Notes: generated by a model not told the origin, from the sequence alone. Positions 1 to 9,642 are shown, counted from the first letter of the stretch. The stretch is DNA of 64,000 nucleotides from Hoylesella loescheii DSM 19665 = JCM 12249 = ATCC 15930 (GCF_000378085.1 NZ_KB899212.1:248001-312000), one strand, 5' to 3'. Program-made: numbers and translations.

Positions 1-1
1 G

Positions 2-280
2 GAGGAGATTAATCGTCTGTTGGACGAGGCCATAGACGACTTGGGCAACTCGCGAGACAAAGTGATATTGAACTTGCTGAACAGGTATCCCATCATGTCG
101 GTGAAGGCGCATACGCGTCCATTCAATCGTCAATGGCTCAACACCGTGGCGGCCATATTGGTGCCAGTTGGGTTGGTTCTGTATTTAAGAATGTGGCGAT
201 TTAGGTCGCGCTTGTTAAACGACTTGCGCGTGGTGGTGCAAAACAACAACCAGATTATCGCGCAGATAGAAGAGTTGTAG
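2..280 (+). CDS. LptF/LptG (YjgP/YjgQ) family permease, C-terminal fragment
   Basis: The reading frame is open from the first bases of the window to a TAG at 278-280, so only about the last 92 residues are visible. A hydrophobic helix (WLNTVAAILVPVGLVLYLRM) is followed by a basic, polar C-terminus rich in N and Q. This fits the end of an LptF/LptG inner-membrane permease, which moves lipopolysaccharide out of the inner membrane with the LptB ATPase. The following ribBA gene and then an aminotransferase match an order I recall from other Bacteroidetes. The assignment rests on the last helix, the tail and the neighbours, because the start of the gene lies outside the window. Confidence 0.6.
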   Translation, partial: EEINRLLDEAIDDLGNSRDKVILNLLNRYPIMSVKAHTRPFNRQWLNTVAAILVPVGLVLYLRMWRFRSRLLNDLRVVVQNNNQIIAQIEEL

Positions 281-625
281 CAGGGTAGTAAGTAGTGAGG
301 TGATAAGTAGTAAGTAGTGAGGTGATAAGTAGTAAGTAGTAAGTGATTGATAAATAAGACGTAAAGAGGTTATGGAGTAAAGGTGTTAAGACAAATGCTT
401 TTGAACAGGGAACTAAGCAATCGTGTTAATTTGAATACTCATAAGTTCGTTAGCTTGTTTGCTTGTCAGTTCGTTAACTTGTAAATTTGTACACTCGTAA
501 GCTTGTCAATTTGTTTACTTTGCCCCTAAAGCCCGAGACAGCAAGGCATATTACTCCCTTCGCCCTTTAAGTAAGGGCTGGGGTGAGGCTTTATAATAAT
601 GTATACAATAAAAATATAAACAAAC
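281..625. repeat. Intergenic low-complexity and REP-like repeats before ribBA
   Basis: Three repeat types sit between the permease and ribBA. At 291-334 a 22-bp unit (AGTAGTGAGGTGATAAGTAG then TA) occurs twice without change and then partly. At 437-518 a degenerate array with an 8-bp period (CTTGTTAA/GTTCGTTA-like units) fills about 80 bp. At 524-595 there is a GC-rich hairpin related to copies at 44.8 kb and 52.7 kb (GGGCTGGGGTGAGGCT). No gene is evident. Confidence 0.7.
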
Positions 626-1837
626 ATGTCAGAAATAAAACTCAATAGCGTAGAAGAGGCAATAGCGGACTTTAAAGAAGGTAAGTTCGTGATTGTTGTA
701 GACGATGAAGACCGCGAAAACGAAGGTGACCTCATCGCAGCAGCCGAAAAGATAACGCCCGAAATGGTGAACTTCATGCTGAAACATGCCCGTGGCGTGT
801 TGTGTGTACCTATCACCTTGTCGCGCTGTAAGGAGCTGAACCTGCCCCATCAGGTGAACGACAACACCTCGGTGTTGGGTACGCCGTTCACGGTTACAGT
901 GGATAAGTTGGAAGGTTGTTCAACAGGCGTGTCGGCTCACGACCGTGCAGAGACCATCCGAGCATTGGCCGACCCCGCATCTACACCCGAAACGTTCGGT
1001 CGTCCTGGACACATCAATCCCCTTTATGCCCAAGATAACGGTGTGTTGAGACGCAGTGGGCACACCGAAGCGGCAATAGACCTGTGCCGAATGGCTGGTC
1101 TGTATCCGGCGGGAGCGTTGATGGAGATAATGAATGAAGACGGAACGATGGCGCGTTTGCCAGAATTGAAGGTGATGGCAGATAAATATGGTATGAAGCT
1201 GATAAGCATTAAAGACATGATTGCCTATCGCTTGAAGACCGAATCGCTGATCGAAGTGGGCCAAACGGTGGATATGCCCACCAAGTATGGCCATTTCAAG
1301 CTTACGCCATTCCGTCAAATTAGCAACGGCCTGGAGCATTTCGCACTGACCAAAGGCGAATGGAAAGATGATGATGAAGTGCTGGTTAGGGTGCATTCGT
1401 CGTGTGCAACGGGCGACATCCTAGGTAGTATGCGCTGCGATTGTGGTGATCAGCTGCACCATTCACTAGAAATGATAGAGAAAGAAGGTCGTGGCGTGCT
1501 CGTATATATGCAGCAAGAGGGTAGGGGAATTGGACTGATGAACAAGATTGCTGCCTACAAACTGCAAGAGCAAGGTTATGATACGGTGGACGCTAACGTA
1601 CATCTAGGCTTCAAGCCTGATGAGCGCGACTATGGATGTGGGGCTCAAATGCTTCGTCATCTGCGTGTGCACAAGATGCGACTTATCACCAATAACCCAG
1701 TTAAACGCGTGGGACTGGAAGCCTACGGATTGGAAATAACCGAGAATGTGCCTGTTGAGGTTCATCCCAACGAATACGATTACAAATATCTTAAAACCAA
1801 ACAAGATCGTATGGGTCATGATCTCCACCTGAAATAA
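626..1837 (+). CDS. ribBA: Bifunctional 3,4-dihydroxy-2-butanone-4-phosphate synthase / GTP cyclohydrolase II
   Basis: This 403-aa protein catalyses the two entry reactions of riboflavin synthesis. The N-terminal half (about 1-205) converts ribulose 5-phosphate to 3,4-dihydroxy-2-butanone 4-phosphate, and the C-terminal half (about 206-403) opens GTP. The RibB part shows the acidic [13 protein letters not shown] motif near residue 25 and [11 protein letters not shown] near residue 143. The RibA part shows the zinc-binding cysteines at about 260, 271 and 273 ([16 protein letters not shown]) and the GRGIGL motif. Length is normal for the fused enzyme. The start is ATG after an AT-rich leader with no clear ribosome site. 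It stands alone, between a repeat-filled leader and a hairpin at 1945-2010. Confidence 0.96.
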   Translation: MSEIKLNSVEEAIADFKEGKFVIVVDDEDRENEGDLIAAAEKITPEMVNFMLKHARGVLCVPITLSRCKELNLPHQVNDNTSVLGTPFTVTVDKLEGCSTGVSAHDRAETIRALADPASTPETFGRPGHINPLYAQDNGVLRRSGHTEAAIDLCRMAGLYPAGALMEIMNEDGTMARLPELKVMADKYGMKLISIKDMIAYRLKTESLIEVGQTVDMPTKYGHFKLTPFRQISNGLEHFALTKGEWKDDDEVLVRVHSSCATGDILGSMRCDCGDQLHHSLEMIEKEGRGVLVYMQQEGRGIGLMNKIAAYKLQEQGYDTVDANVHLGFKPDERDYGCGAQMLRHLRVHKMRLITNNPVKRVGLEAYGLEITENVPVEVHPNEYDYKYLKTKQDRMGHDLHLK

Positions 1838-1944
1838 ACGTGCTTTTGCGTGTAGTGACTTGCCCGTACGGATATGGCGTTCTTGCTCGGTAGCCTATGC
1901 GCCTGTGCCAATTTGGGCAGCCCTATTTATTTGGTTGGATATAC

Positions 1945-2010
1945 AAGCAAGCTAACTTACCTGCAAGTTAACATATTTATACGTTGGCAAATTGGTAAGT
2001 TAGCTTGCTT
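1945..2010 (+). terminator. 17-bp perfect inverted repeat, probable ribBA terminator
   Basis: Arms 1945-1961 and 1994-2010 are exact reverse complements (AAGCAAGCTAACTTACC), with a 32-nt loop and TTTTTGTC directly after. Position 110 nt past ribBA and the T-run fit a transcription terminator. The arms resemble the 8-bp-period repeats elsewhere in the window, so it may have arisen from them. Confidence 0.5.
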
Positions 2011-2325
2011 TTTGTCAATTTATATTCCCGCGTGTTTATATCGTTATCTCTTTGTTTTCCAAATTTTCACTCTTTGAAAACCTCTTCATATTAGTCCTTT
2101 ATCCTTATTGTCTACCCGTCAAGGTTCGTGCTGTTTCTTTTGTTAACTTGTAAACTTACCCTATGTCAACTCGTTAATTCGCTAGTTGAACCCTAAGCTG
2201 ATCTTGAAAACCAAAAACGCCCCAATTAAAATGTTCGTTTAGGGCGAAACTATGGCAAATAAAAGAAAAATCAATGTTTTTGTAAAATAAACTCGCTTTT
2301 GTTTCGTTAGCTGTGATATAATAAG
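2011..2325. other. Intergenic stretch, no gene seen
   Basis: This 315-bp part of the 525-bp gap between ribBA and the aminotransferase gene contains another short 8-bp-period stretch (2137-2190, units like AACTTGTA and ACTCGTTA). The rest is AT-rich and unremarkable. Confidence 0.5.
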
Positions 2326-2333
2326 TACATTTG
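2326..2333 (+). promoter_or_regulatory. Promoter -7 box for the aminotransferase gene
   Basis: TACATTTG matches the Bacteroidetes -7 consensus TAnnTTTG and lies 30 nt before the ATG. A T-rich TTTC/TTTTG stretch at about 2297-2305 could serve as the upstream box. The predicted leader is short. Confidence 0.6.
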
Positions 2334-2362
2334 CACAATAAACCTTCTAAACAAGAATAGTT

Positions 2363-3556
2363 ATGGCACAATTATCCGACAGACTAAATAGACTCTCACC
2401 CTCGGCAACCCTCGCAATGTCGCAAAAGAGTGGAGAAATGAAAGCACAGGGTATCGATGTCATCAACCTGAGTGTGGGCGAACCAGACTTCAACACGCCT
2501 GATCACATCAAGGATGCTGCGAAGAAAGCTGTGGACGAGAACTATTCTAGATACTCTCCTGTGCCTGGTTATCCCGAACTGAGGAAGGCTATCGTGGACA
2601 AACTACAGAAAGAAAACAATCTGGAGTATGGTCTTAACGAGGTGCTGGTGTCGAATGGTGCTAAACAATGCGTGTGCAACGCAGTTATGGCTTTAGTGAA
2701 CAATGGCGATGAGGTAATTGTGCCTGCACCATATTGGGTGAGTTATCCACAAATGGTGAAGCTTGCTGGCGGAACCCCCGTTTATGTAAATGCTGGATTT
2801 GAGCAAAACTTTAAGATGGCACCTCAGCAACTTGAGGCCGCCATCACGCCTAAAACGAAGATGCTCATACTTTGCTCGCCAAGCAATCCAACAGGTAGCG
2901 TGTATTCGAAAGAAGAACTCCAGGCTTTGGCCGACGTGATACGCCGACACGACGATCTCTATGTGTTGGCCGATGAGATATACGAACACATCAACTATGT
3001 TGGTAAACATGCGAGCATCGCTCAGTTCGATGGCATGAAGGAACGCTGTATCATCGTCAATGGCGTGTCAAAGGCATATGCGATGACGGGATGGCGTATT
3101 GGTTATATGGCTGCTCCCGAATGGATAATAAAAGGATGTAATAAGCTGCAAGGACAATATACCAGCGGTCCATGCTCGGTAAGTCAGAAGGCGGCTGAGG
3201 CTGCTTACACGCTCGATCAAGGTTGTGTGGAAGACATGCGGTTGGCTTTCGAACGCAGAAGGAATCTTGTGGTGAAGCTGGCAAAGGAAATAGACGGACT
3301 GGAAGTGAATGTTCCAGAAGGTGCTTTCTATCTCTTCCCAAAGTGTAGCAGTTTCTTCGGCAAGCGTACCGATGGTTACGTGATTAATAACGCAACCGAT
3401 TTGGCGATGTATCTGCTTGAAGTGGGACATGTGGCAACGGTTTCAGGTGATGCCTTTGGCGATCCTGAGTGCATCAGGTTCAGTTACGCCACTAGCGACG
3501 ATAATCTTCGTGAGGCGATGAAGCGCATTAAGGAGGCTCTCGAGAAACTTGTATAA
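2363..3556 (+). CDS. aspC: PLP-dependent aspartate-type aminotransferase (class I)
   Basis: The 397-aa product is a class I/II aminotransferase that moves an amino group between an amino acid, probably aspartate, and a 2-oxo acid in the cytoplasm. Visible family motifs are NLSVGEPDFNTPDHI near residue 35, the SNPTG motif near residue 174, ADEIYEHINY near 204 for cofactor contacts, and the PLP-binding lysine K237 in VSKAYAMTGWRIGY. Length is typical of subgroup I-gamma enzymes. The start is ATG, 30 nt after a TAnnTTTG promoter box. Exact substrate range (Asp, Tyr, Phe, or prephenate as in some relatives) cannot be told from sequence alone. Confidence 0.9.
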   Translation: MAQLSDRLNRLSPSATLAMSQKSGEMKAQGIDVINLSVGEPDFNTPDHIKDAAKKAVDENYSRYSPVPGYPELRKAIVDKLQKENNLEYGLNEVLVSNGAKQCVCNAVMALVNNGDEVIVPAPYWVSYPQMVKLAGGTPVYVNAGFEQNFKMAPQQLEAAITPKTKMLILCSPSNPTGSVYSKEELQALADVIRRHDDLYVLADEIYEHINYVGKHASIAQFDGMKERCIIVNGVSKAYAMTGWRIGYMAAPEWIIKGCNKLQGQYTSGPCSVSQKAAEAAYTLDQGCVEDMRLAFERRRNLVVKLAKEIDGLEVNVPEGAFYLFPKCSSFFGKRTDGYVINNATDLAMYLLEVGHVATVSGDAFGDPECIRFSYATSDDNLREAMKRIKEALEKLV

Positions 3557-3684
3557 TATTGTGAATGGTGACAAAAAGCAGTTTTTTTTCCATATAATGG
3601 TACGTTAATGCTGTATAGCAGCCTTATTGGCAACTTTTAGTCGTTAAAACTTCTTAATTGTGTTTCAATTTATACAATAATGAG

Positions 3685-3692
3685 TATCTTTG
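3685..3692 (+). promoter_or_regulatory. Promoter -7 box for the exbB-exbD-tonB operon
   Basis: TATCTTTG matches TAnnTTTG; a weak TTTC occurs about 19 bp upstream. The leader before exbB would be about 115 nt, AT-rich and A-rich near the start. Confidence 0.6.
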
Positions 3693-3808
3693 CGAGACCA
3701 TTAAGGACAAAGCCCAACAACAAATCAGCATTTGGACGAACGTCTATACTATAAGGAACAAAATAAAACTTAAATATTTATTAACAACTAAAATTTAAAA
3801 ATTAAATT

Positions 3809-4639
3809 ATGGCAACACAGAAAACAGCCAGCCCTGCAAATAAGTCTCAGGGCTTTCAAGGAATTAGAGCAGCATTTTGGGTAATCGTTTGCTGCTTCAT
3901 CATCGCTGCATGCTTCTTCAAGTTCTATTTGGGAAGTCCATCGCACTTCCAAGGTGGAGATAACGAAGGACACCCGCTAGATATTTGGGGAACGATATAC
4001 AAGGGTGGTCTTGTGGTTCCTGTAATTCAGACTTTGTTGTTGACCGTGCTCGCACTTTCTGTTGAGCGTTGGTTGGCATTGCGCACCGCATTTGGTACGG
4101 GTTCGCTCACCAAATTCGTTGCTAACATCAAGGCAGCCCTTAACGCTAAGGACTTCAACCGTGCACAACAACTTTGCGACAAGCAAAAAGGTTCGGTGGC
4201 TAACGTTGTTTCGGCTTCGCTTACTGCTTATAAGGCAATGGAGTCTGTAACTGGTATCAAGCTTTCTCAGAAGATTGCTAAGATACAGCAAGCTCACGAA
4301 GAGGCTACTCAGCTTGAAATGCCTACCTTGCAGATGAACCTTCCCATCCTCGCAACTCTCGTAACGCTGGGTACACTTACTGGTCTTCTCGGTACTGTAA
4401 CGGGTATGATCAAGTCGTTCCAGGCTCTTGCCGCTGGTGGCGGTGGCGACTCGCTCGCTCTTTCTGCTGGTATTTCTGAGGCCCTTATCAATACGGCCTT
4501 CGGTATCACCACTTCGTGGTTCGCAGTTATTTCTTACGGTTTCTTTACCAATAAGATCGATAAACTGACCTACGCACTTGATGAGGTTGGTTATTCTATC
4601 GCTCAGACCTACGAAGCCAACCACGCAGAAGAAGCTTAA
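3809..4639 (+). CDS. exbB: MotA/TolQ/ExbB proton channel family protein
   Basis: This 276-aa inner-membrane protein forms the proton-conducting core of a TonB energising complex. Predicted membrane helices lie at about 22-42, 66-87, 178-200 and 225-250. The last two carry the conserved family stretch LPILATLVTLGTLTGLLGTV and the segment ISEALINTAFGITTSWFAVI. The long cytoplasmic region between helices 2 and 3 is as expected. It is first in a run with two ExbD genes and a TonB gene with 31-, 3- and 41-nt gaps, so they are probably cotranscribed. The N-terminus (MATQKTASPANK) is polar with no signal peptide. The complex probably powers the several TonB-dependent receptors in this window. Confidence 0.92.
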   Translation: MATQKTASPANKSQGFQGIRAAFWVIVCCFIIAACFFKFYLGSPSHFQGGDNEGHPLDIWGTIYKGGLVVPVIQTLLLTVLALSVERWLALRTAFGTGSLTKFVANIKAALNAKDFNRAQQLCDKQKGSVANVVSASLTAYKAMESVTGIKLSQKIAKIQQAHEEATQLEMPTLQMNLPILATLVTLGTLTGLLGTVTGMIKSFQALAAGGGGDSLALSAGISEALINTAFGITTSWFAVISYGFFTNKIDKLTYALDEVGYSIAQTYEANHAEEA

Positions 4640-4670
4640 TTTTTTGCTAACCCTTTAAAAATTTATCACT

Positions 4671-5282
4671 ATGGGTAAAGTAAAAATTAAGAAGAAATCC
4701 ACTTGGATCGACATGACCCCGATGAGCGACGTCATGGTGCTCCTTCTAACGTTCTTCATGTTGACGTCTACTTTCGTCAAGAATGAACCCGTGAAGGTAG
4801 TTACTCCTGGCTCGGTATCGGAAATAAAGGTCCCCGAGAAGAGTGTGCTGAATATTCTTGTCGATAAGTCGGGCAAGATATTCATGAGTATGGACAATCA
4901 AAATGACACACAGGCTGTGCTTGAAGGCATGAGCGAACTTTATGGAATGAAGTTCACACCACAACAAGTGAACAAGTTCAAGAAGGACGCCATGTGGGGA
5001 GTTCCCATGAACACCATCCAACAGTATCTCTCTCTCACAGAGACCGAGATGGCACAGCAGTTGAAGAACTATGGCATTCCTACCGACAGTATTGACGGAA
5101 AGGAAAGCGAGTTCCAACTTTGGGTGAAGGAAGCACGTAAGGTTAACACCGACGTGAAGCTCGCCATTAAAGCTGACGAGAAAACGCCTTATGCTGTGGT
5201 TAAGAAGGTGATGTCCGAACTCCAAGATATGAGCGAAAACCGTTACTATCTCATTACATCGTATAAAAAGGTGGAGGAATAA
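4671..5282 (+). CDS. exbD: ExbD/TolR family biopolymer transport protein (first copy)
   Basis: The 203-aa protein has a short basic cytoplasmic N-terminus, one membrane helix (about 19-38, SDVMVLLLTFFMLTSTFVKN) and a periplasmic domain. D20, in the DMTPMSDVM motif, is the conserved proton-carrying aspartate. It is longer than E. coli ExbD (141 aa); the extra sequence is in the periplasmic part and is shared in general form with the next gene. It starts 31 nt after exbB. Paired non-identical ExbD genes after ExbB are common in Bacteroidetes. Confidence 0.9.
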   Translation: MGKVKIKKKSTWIDMTPMSDVMVLLLTFFMLTSTFVKNEPVKVVTPGSVSEIKVPEKSVLNILVDKSGKIFMSMDNQNDTQAVLEGMSELYGMKFTPQQVNKFKKDAMWGVPMNTIQQYLSLTETEMAQQLKNYGIPTDSIDGKESEFQLWVKEARKVNTDVKLAIKADEKTPYAVVKKVMSELQDMSENRYYLITSYKKVEE

Positions 5283-5285
5283 AGA

Positions 5286-5945
5286 ATGGCTGAACTAGTT
5301 GAACAAGGAAAAGGCGGCGGAAAACAAAAGAAAAAAGACGTCCGCGTTGACTTCACCCCGATGGTGGACATGATGATGCTTCTTATCACCTTCTTCATGC
5401 TCTGTACCTCTTTGGCTAAGCCACAGACGATGGAATTGAGTATGCCTAGTAACGATAAGAATATGACAGACGATGATAAATCGGTGACAAAGGCCTCACA
5501 GACTATTACGATCTACGTGGCCGGTAACGATAAGATTTATCACGTCGATGGTTTGCCTAACTACAACGACCCTTCTACGATGAAGGAGACAACATGGGGC
5601 GCAAAAGGTATCCGTAATGTACTGATCAACCACCAAACGGAAGACGGTACGATACCAGTAAGACAAATCATGGCTGCTAAGGCCAAGCTCGACAAGAAGA
5701 AGTTGGAAAACCCAAAGTTCACTCAGGAAGAGTACGACAAGGAATTGTCTAAGCTCAAAGCTGGTGAAATAGATGGCCAGAAAATACCAACGCTGACCAT
5801 TATTATAAAGGCTACCGACAAGGCTTCTTATAAGAACTTGGTAGATGTTCTCGACGAAATGCAGATTTGCAGTATAGGTAAATACGTTATCGATAAAATC
5901 AATCCCCAAGACAGCGAAATGCTGAAGAAGAGGGGTGTTGAATAA
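5286..5945 (+). CDS. exbD: ExbD/TolR family biopolymer transport protein (second copy)
   Basis: This 219-aa ExbD-type protein begins three bases after the first copy ends, which suggests translational coupling. A Lys/Gly-rich cytoplasmic segment (KGGGKQKKKDVRVDF) precedes the membrane helix (about 28-46), with the conserved aspartate D28 in DFTPMVDMMMLL. The periplasmic part contains a Lys-rich insertion near residues 140-165. The two ExbD copies differ strongly outside the helix, so they may form a hetero-oligomer in the ExbB pore; this is inference. Confidence 0.9.
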   Translation: MAELVEQGKGGGKQKKKDVRVDFTPMVDMMMLLITFFMLCTSLAKPQTMELSMPSNDKNMTDDDKSVTKASQTITIYVAGNDKIYHVDGLPNYNDPSTMKETTWGAKGIRNVLINHQTEDGTIPVRQIMAAKAKLDKKKLENPKFTQEEYDKELSKLKAGEIDGQKIPTLTIIIKATDKASYKNLVDVLDEMQICSIGKYVIDKINPQDSEMLKKRGVE

Positions 5946-5986
5946 GTCGATGGCCTATTAATGATTAATTAAGAAAGGAGAAAACT

Positions 5987-6820
5987 ATGTCAAAGATTGA
6001 TTTGGTTGCTGGCGATTGGGTAGACCTCGTGTTTGAAGGTAAAAACCAAGCGTATGGTGCGTATAAGCTCCGTAAGGGTACCACCAAGCGCAACATCATC
6101 GCCATGATCTCTATCCTTGCTGCTGCAGTCGTTGTGTTCTCGATTGTCGCTATTAAAAGCGTAATCGAGGCAAACCGCGGAAAGGTTGACGTTACTCAGG
6201 TAACTGAGATATCTCAAATCAACCAACCCAAGAAAAAGGCTGAGGTGAAACAGAAACCCAAAGTGGATGTGGAACCCGAAAAGGTTGTTGAACGTGTGAA
6301 GAGCTCTGTGAAGTTTACAGCACCTGTTATTAAGCGTGACGACCAAGTGAAGCCTGAGGATGAAATCAAGACACAAGAAGAAATCATGTCTACCAAGACA
6401 GCTATCGGTGCCCTTGACGTAAAGGGTAACGACGATGCTGCTGGTGAAGTGCTCAAGATTAAGGAAGCTGTGGCACAGCCCGAGCCTAAACCCGAAGTAG
6501 AAACAAAGATCTTCGAGGTGGTTGAGCAGATGCCTCAATTCCCTGGTGGCGACGCTGCATTGATGAAATTCTTGTCGGAAAACGTGAAGTACCCTGTCGT
6601 AGCACAGGAGAACGGCGTACAAGGACGTGTTGTTATATCGTTCGTTGTAGAGCGTGATGGCTCTATCACCGACGTGAAGGTGGCTCGTTCCGTAGACCCC
6701 TCTCTAGACCGCGAGGCCGCTCGTGTTGTTAAGAGCATGCCCAACTGGATTCCAGGTAAGCAGAATGGTTCGGCTGTACGTGTTAAGTACAACGTTCCGG
6801 TTTCATTCAGACTGCAATAG
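5987..6820 (+). CDS. TonB family energy transducer
   Basis: The 277-aa protein shows a cytoplasmic N-terminus, a single membrane helix (about 36-56, IIAMISILAAAVVVFSIVAI), a Lys/Glu/Pro/Val-rich periplasmic linker (about 80-185) and a C-terminal TonB domain (about 190-277). The domain carries FPGGDAALMKFLSENVKYP and GRVVISFVVERDGSITDVKV, hallmarks of the Bacteroidetes TonB C-terminal domain. It couples the ExbB/ExbD proton channel to outer-membrane receptors. A good Shine-Dalgarno-like AAGGAG sits 8 nt before the ATG, which is unusual in this window. Confidence 0.93.
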   Translation: MSKIDLVAGDWVDLVFEGKNQAYGAYKLRKGTTKRNIIAMISILAAAVVVFSIVAIKSVIEANRGKVDVTQVTEISQINQPKKKAEVKQKPKVDVEPEKVVERVKSSVKFTAPVIKRDDQVKPEDEIKTQEEIMSTKTAIGALDVKGNDDAAGEVLKIKEAVAQPEPKPEVETKIFEVVEQMPQFPGGDAALMKFLSENVKYPVVAQENGVQGRVVISFVVERDGSITDVKVARSVDPSLDREAARVVKSMPNWIPGKQNGSAVRVKYNVPVSFRLQ

Positions 6821-6826
6821 CATTTT

Positions 6827-7789
6827 ATGAAAAAACGCATAACATCTTACACAATCGTAGGATTAGCACTGTGTAGCCTTGTTCTTGCCGCTTGTGGAGA
6901 AAGCAAGCGCAAGAATGGGCGCACGGACACATATTCGTCAGGGGTGATTAGTTTCGCCTCTGACGAAAGTTTTAGTCCCATCATCGACGAAGAGCGCGAG
7001 GTCTTCCATTCTGTCTATCCCCAAGCCACGGTCAATCCCATTTATATCACCGAGGGCGAAGGTCTCACCCTCTTGCTGAAGGATAGCGTTAACCTTGTTA
7101 TCACCAGTCGTGATTTTAAGAAGAAAGAGTACCAGAGCCTTTATGATAGGCAGTTCCGTCCGCAGACCATTAAGTTGGCATACGACGGATTGGCGCTCAT
7201 CGTAAACAAGAACAATGTCGACACCTGCATCTCTGTTAAAGATCTTGCACGTGTTCTTCGCGGAGAAGCGAAGAATTGGAGCGACATCTTCCCTGGCTCT
7301 AAGCGGGGCACCATCACGGTGGTTTTCGACAATAAGCGGTCTAGCACCGTGCACTTCGCCGAAGACTCCATACTTGGCGGAAAACCCATCACCAACCCAA
7401 ATGTCGTTGCAACGAACAAAACGGCTGAAGTGGTGGATTACGTTGAGAAAACTCCTAATGCTATCGGTATCATCGGTAGTAATTGGCTCAACGACAAGCG
7501 AGATAGCACCAATCTCACCTTCAAGAAGAATATTCGTGTAATGTCGGTAAGCAGAAAAGACAAAGGTACCCCTGCCAACAGCTGGAAACCTTACCAATAT
7601 TATATATATAACGGTAATTATCCGTTGATACGCACCATTTACGCCCTTCTCAACGACCCCTATCAGGGGCTTCCTTGGGGATTTGCGCAGTTTATGGCCT
7701 CGCCCAAAGGGCAGCTTATCATCCTCAAGTCTGGTTTGTTGCCTGTTCAAGGTAACATAACTATAAGGGATGTTAATGTTAATCAATAG
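6827..7789 (+). CDS. PstS-like substrate-binding lipoprotein
   Basis: The 320-aa protein begins six bases after tonB. It has a lipoprotein signal (lipobox LAAC, lipidated Cys at residue 23). The rest resembles a type II periplasmic binding protein of the phosphate-binding (PstS-like) kind: ISFASDESFSPIIDEE at the start, VNLVITSRDFKKKEY, LALIVNKNNVDTCISVKDL and the closing GLPWGFAQFMASPKGQLIILKSGLLP. No phosphate permease genes are nearby, and the gene is tied to the TonB operon, so it may not be a true phosphate transporter part. Its role in this operon is unknown to me. Confidence 0.8.
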   Translation: MKKRITSYTIVGLALCSLVLAACGESKRKNGRTDTYSSGVISFASDESFSPIIDEEREVFHSVYPQATVNPIYITEGEGLTLLLKDSVNLVITSRDFKKKEYQSLYDRQFRPQTIKLAYDGLALIVNKNNVDTCISVKDLARVLRGEAKNWSDIFPGSKRGTITVVFDNKRSSTVHFAEDSILGGKPITNPNVVATNKTAEVVDYVEKTPNAIGIIGSNWLNDKRDSTNLTFKKNIRVMSVSRKDKGTPANSWKPYQYYIYNGNYPLIRTIYALLNDPYQGLPWGFAQFMASPKGQLIILKSGLLPVQGNITIRDVNVNQ

Positions 7790-8223
7790 ATAAAACAATT
7801 CAGGCTTTTCATCGTCTAAGTAGGTATAGACATGTTGAAGCATGTATCATCGGGCAGTTTCAAGTAGGCTCTTGATTTCGGCCGCATGGTGTTTCGTATT
7901 ACTTTCCTAAGTTTCAAACACCACACAATGCTTCGCTCACTAGGGCGAATGTCATTAGCCGAAAATGCAAAAGCAACAACAAAGTGTCCCTTGAAGTGGA
8001 TGATGTAGACAGCCTTCAATGGCATTTGTACTTTGGTATTCACTTCTTCGGTGTGTATCTAACGCACATACTTTCACAAAAGGTGCGAAAAATACCCGAG
8101 GATGACTGCTTAAGAACAACTATCAACGAAGCGTTAGCCCATTCGCTGACGTCGTGTCGCAACGGGCTGTTTATTCAACACACCTTCAAAACATGCCAGA
8201 AGTATTATAAAGAACGTAGGATT
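7790..8223. other. Intergenic stretch between the PstS-like and TPR genes
   Basis: This 434-bp gap has no convincing gene. An open frame runs into the TPR gene from 7984 without a stop, but its sequence lacks protein-like character and the TPR signal peptide starts later. The TPR gene could be read through from the tonB operon or have its own promoter; no clean TAnnTTTG box was found near it. Confidence 0.4.
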
Positions 8224-9642
8224 ATGAAGACAGTTAAATATCTTTTACTAGGTGCGTTGATGGTAGGCATCGGCGCGCCGCTCATGGCGCAAGACAATAA
8301 GTCTACTATCGACGCCATCTCTAAGGTAATTAAGGCCAACCCTGCCGGTTCAAAAGACCAGGTTAAGGAGGTGTTCAAGAAGAACAAGAAGAATGCCGAG
8401 GTGTTGGTTGGTATCGGACAGGCTTATTTCGAGGCCAAAGATACGGCCAATGCTAAGCATTACGCCAACCTTGCCATTAAGGCCAACAAAAACTACGGTC
8501 AAGGTTACATCCTCTTGGGCGACATCGAAGTGTTGAACGATGATGGTGGAGCCGCAGCCGCATGGTATCAGCAGGCCATCTATTTCGACCCGAAAAACCC
8601 CGAGGGATATTTCAAGTATGCCAACATCTACCGCGGACGTAGTCCGGAAGAGGCCGTTGCAAAGCTCAACGACTTGCGTGCACAACGCCCTGATGTGGCT
8701 GTTGACGCTCTTGCAGGGCGTATCCTCTATGCCTCTAACCGCATGGAGCAGAGCTTGCAGTATTATGACAAGGTAACCGACAAGAGCAAACTCGAAGATG
8801 TAGACATTACCAACTACGCCACTGAGGCATGGATGTTGCAGAAGCGCGACAAGAGTTTGGAAATGGCTCTTTACGGATTGTCGCGCAACCCACGTAAGGC
8901 AGCTTGGAACCGTTTGGCCTTCTACAATCTTACGGATATGGAGCGCACAGCTGAGGCTTTGAAGTATGCCGATGCACTTTTCAACGCTTCCGACAGTTCT
9001 AAATTCACTGGCTTCGACTATACCTATTATGGTACGGCCTTGAAGAACGATAAGCAATACGATAAGGCTATCGAGATGTTCAATAAGGCTATGGAAGAGA
9101 ACAAGGGCAATGAGGAGCTAGTTAACAGCAACCGTAAGGCTCTTTCCGACCTCTTTTTGGCTAAAGAAGATTTCGATAAGGCTACGGCTTATTATGAAGA
9201 ATACCTCAAACATGCCCCCAAAACGACTGCTAGCGACATGGCCGGACTGGCTACCATCTACATGAATCTTGCTGCAAAGCAGACAGGCGACCAACAAAAG
9301 GCTTCGTTTAAGAAGGCTGATGACGTTTATGCACGTTTGGGTGAGAAGTTCCCAGCCAACATCGATTTCGCCAATTTCATGCGTGCTCGCATCAATTCCA
9401 ATCTTGATCCCGAAACCAAAGAGGGTCTTGCTAAACCTTTCTACGAGGCTATCGTAAACTCTTTGGCTAATAAAACCGACCGCGACAAGGCCGATAACGC
9501 CCGCTTGACGGAAGCCTATCGTTACCTAGGTTATTATTTCTTGGTAAAGAACGATAAGGCAACGGCCGATGGGTATTGGAAGAAAGTATTGGAAATTGAT
9601 CCTGATAACGAAACGGCTAAACAAGCTTTGGGTGTCAAGTAA
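8224..9642 (+). CDS. Secreted tetratricopeptide repeat protein
   Basis: The 472-aa protein has a cleavable signal peptide (MKTVKYLLLGALMVGIGAPL then MAQ) and is otherwise built of TPR helices. Examples are AEVLVGIGQAYFEAKDTANA, GYILLGDIEVLNDDGGAAAA and ALGRILY-like pairs, and a final repeat YLGYYFLVKNDKATADGYWK ending EIDPDNETAKQALGVK. TPR proteins scaffold protein complexes, here in the periplasm. The start at 8224 was chosen because the signal peptide begins there; the frame extends upstream with unlikely sequence. The order ExbB-ExbD-ExbD-TonB-PstS-like-TPR suggests a working link with outer-membrane transport. Confidence 0.88.
   Translation: MKTVKYLLLGALMVGIGAPLMAQDNKSTIDAISKVIKANPAGSKDQVKEVFKKNKKNAEVLVGIGQAYFEAKDTANAKHYANLAIKANKNYGQGYILLGDIEVLNDDGGAAAAWYQQAIYFDPKNPEGYFKYANIYRGRSPEEAVAKLNDLRAQRPDVAVDALAGRILYASNRMEQSLQYYDKVTDKSKLEDVDITNYATEAWMLQKRDKSLEMALYGLSRNPRKAAWNRLAFYNLTDMERTAEALKYADALFNASDSSKFTGFDYTYYGTALKNDKQYDKAIEMFNKAMEENKGNEELVNSNRKALSDLFLAKEDFDKATAYYEEYLKHAPKTTASDMAGLATIYMNLAAKQTGDQQKASFKKADDVYARLGEKFPANIDFANFMRARINSNLDPETKEGLAKPFYEAIVNSLANKTDRDKADNARLTEAYRYLGYYFLVKNDKATADGYWKKVLEIDPDNETAKQALGVK

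Noticed and set aside
526..816. 96-aa antisense frame over the start of ribBA
   Set aside because: It combines a REP-like repeat and the shadow of ribBA.
1874..2077. 67-aa frame
   Set aside because: It overlaps the perfect hairpin at 1945-2010 and has poor protein composition.
7984..8223. N-terminal extension of the TPR protein
   Set aside because: The signal peptide starts at 8224 and the upstream part is not protein-like.
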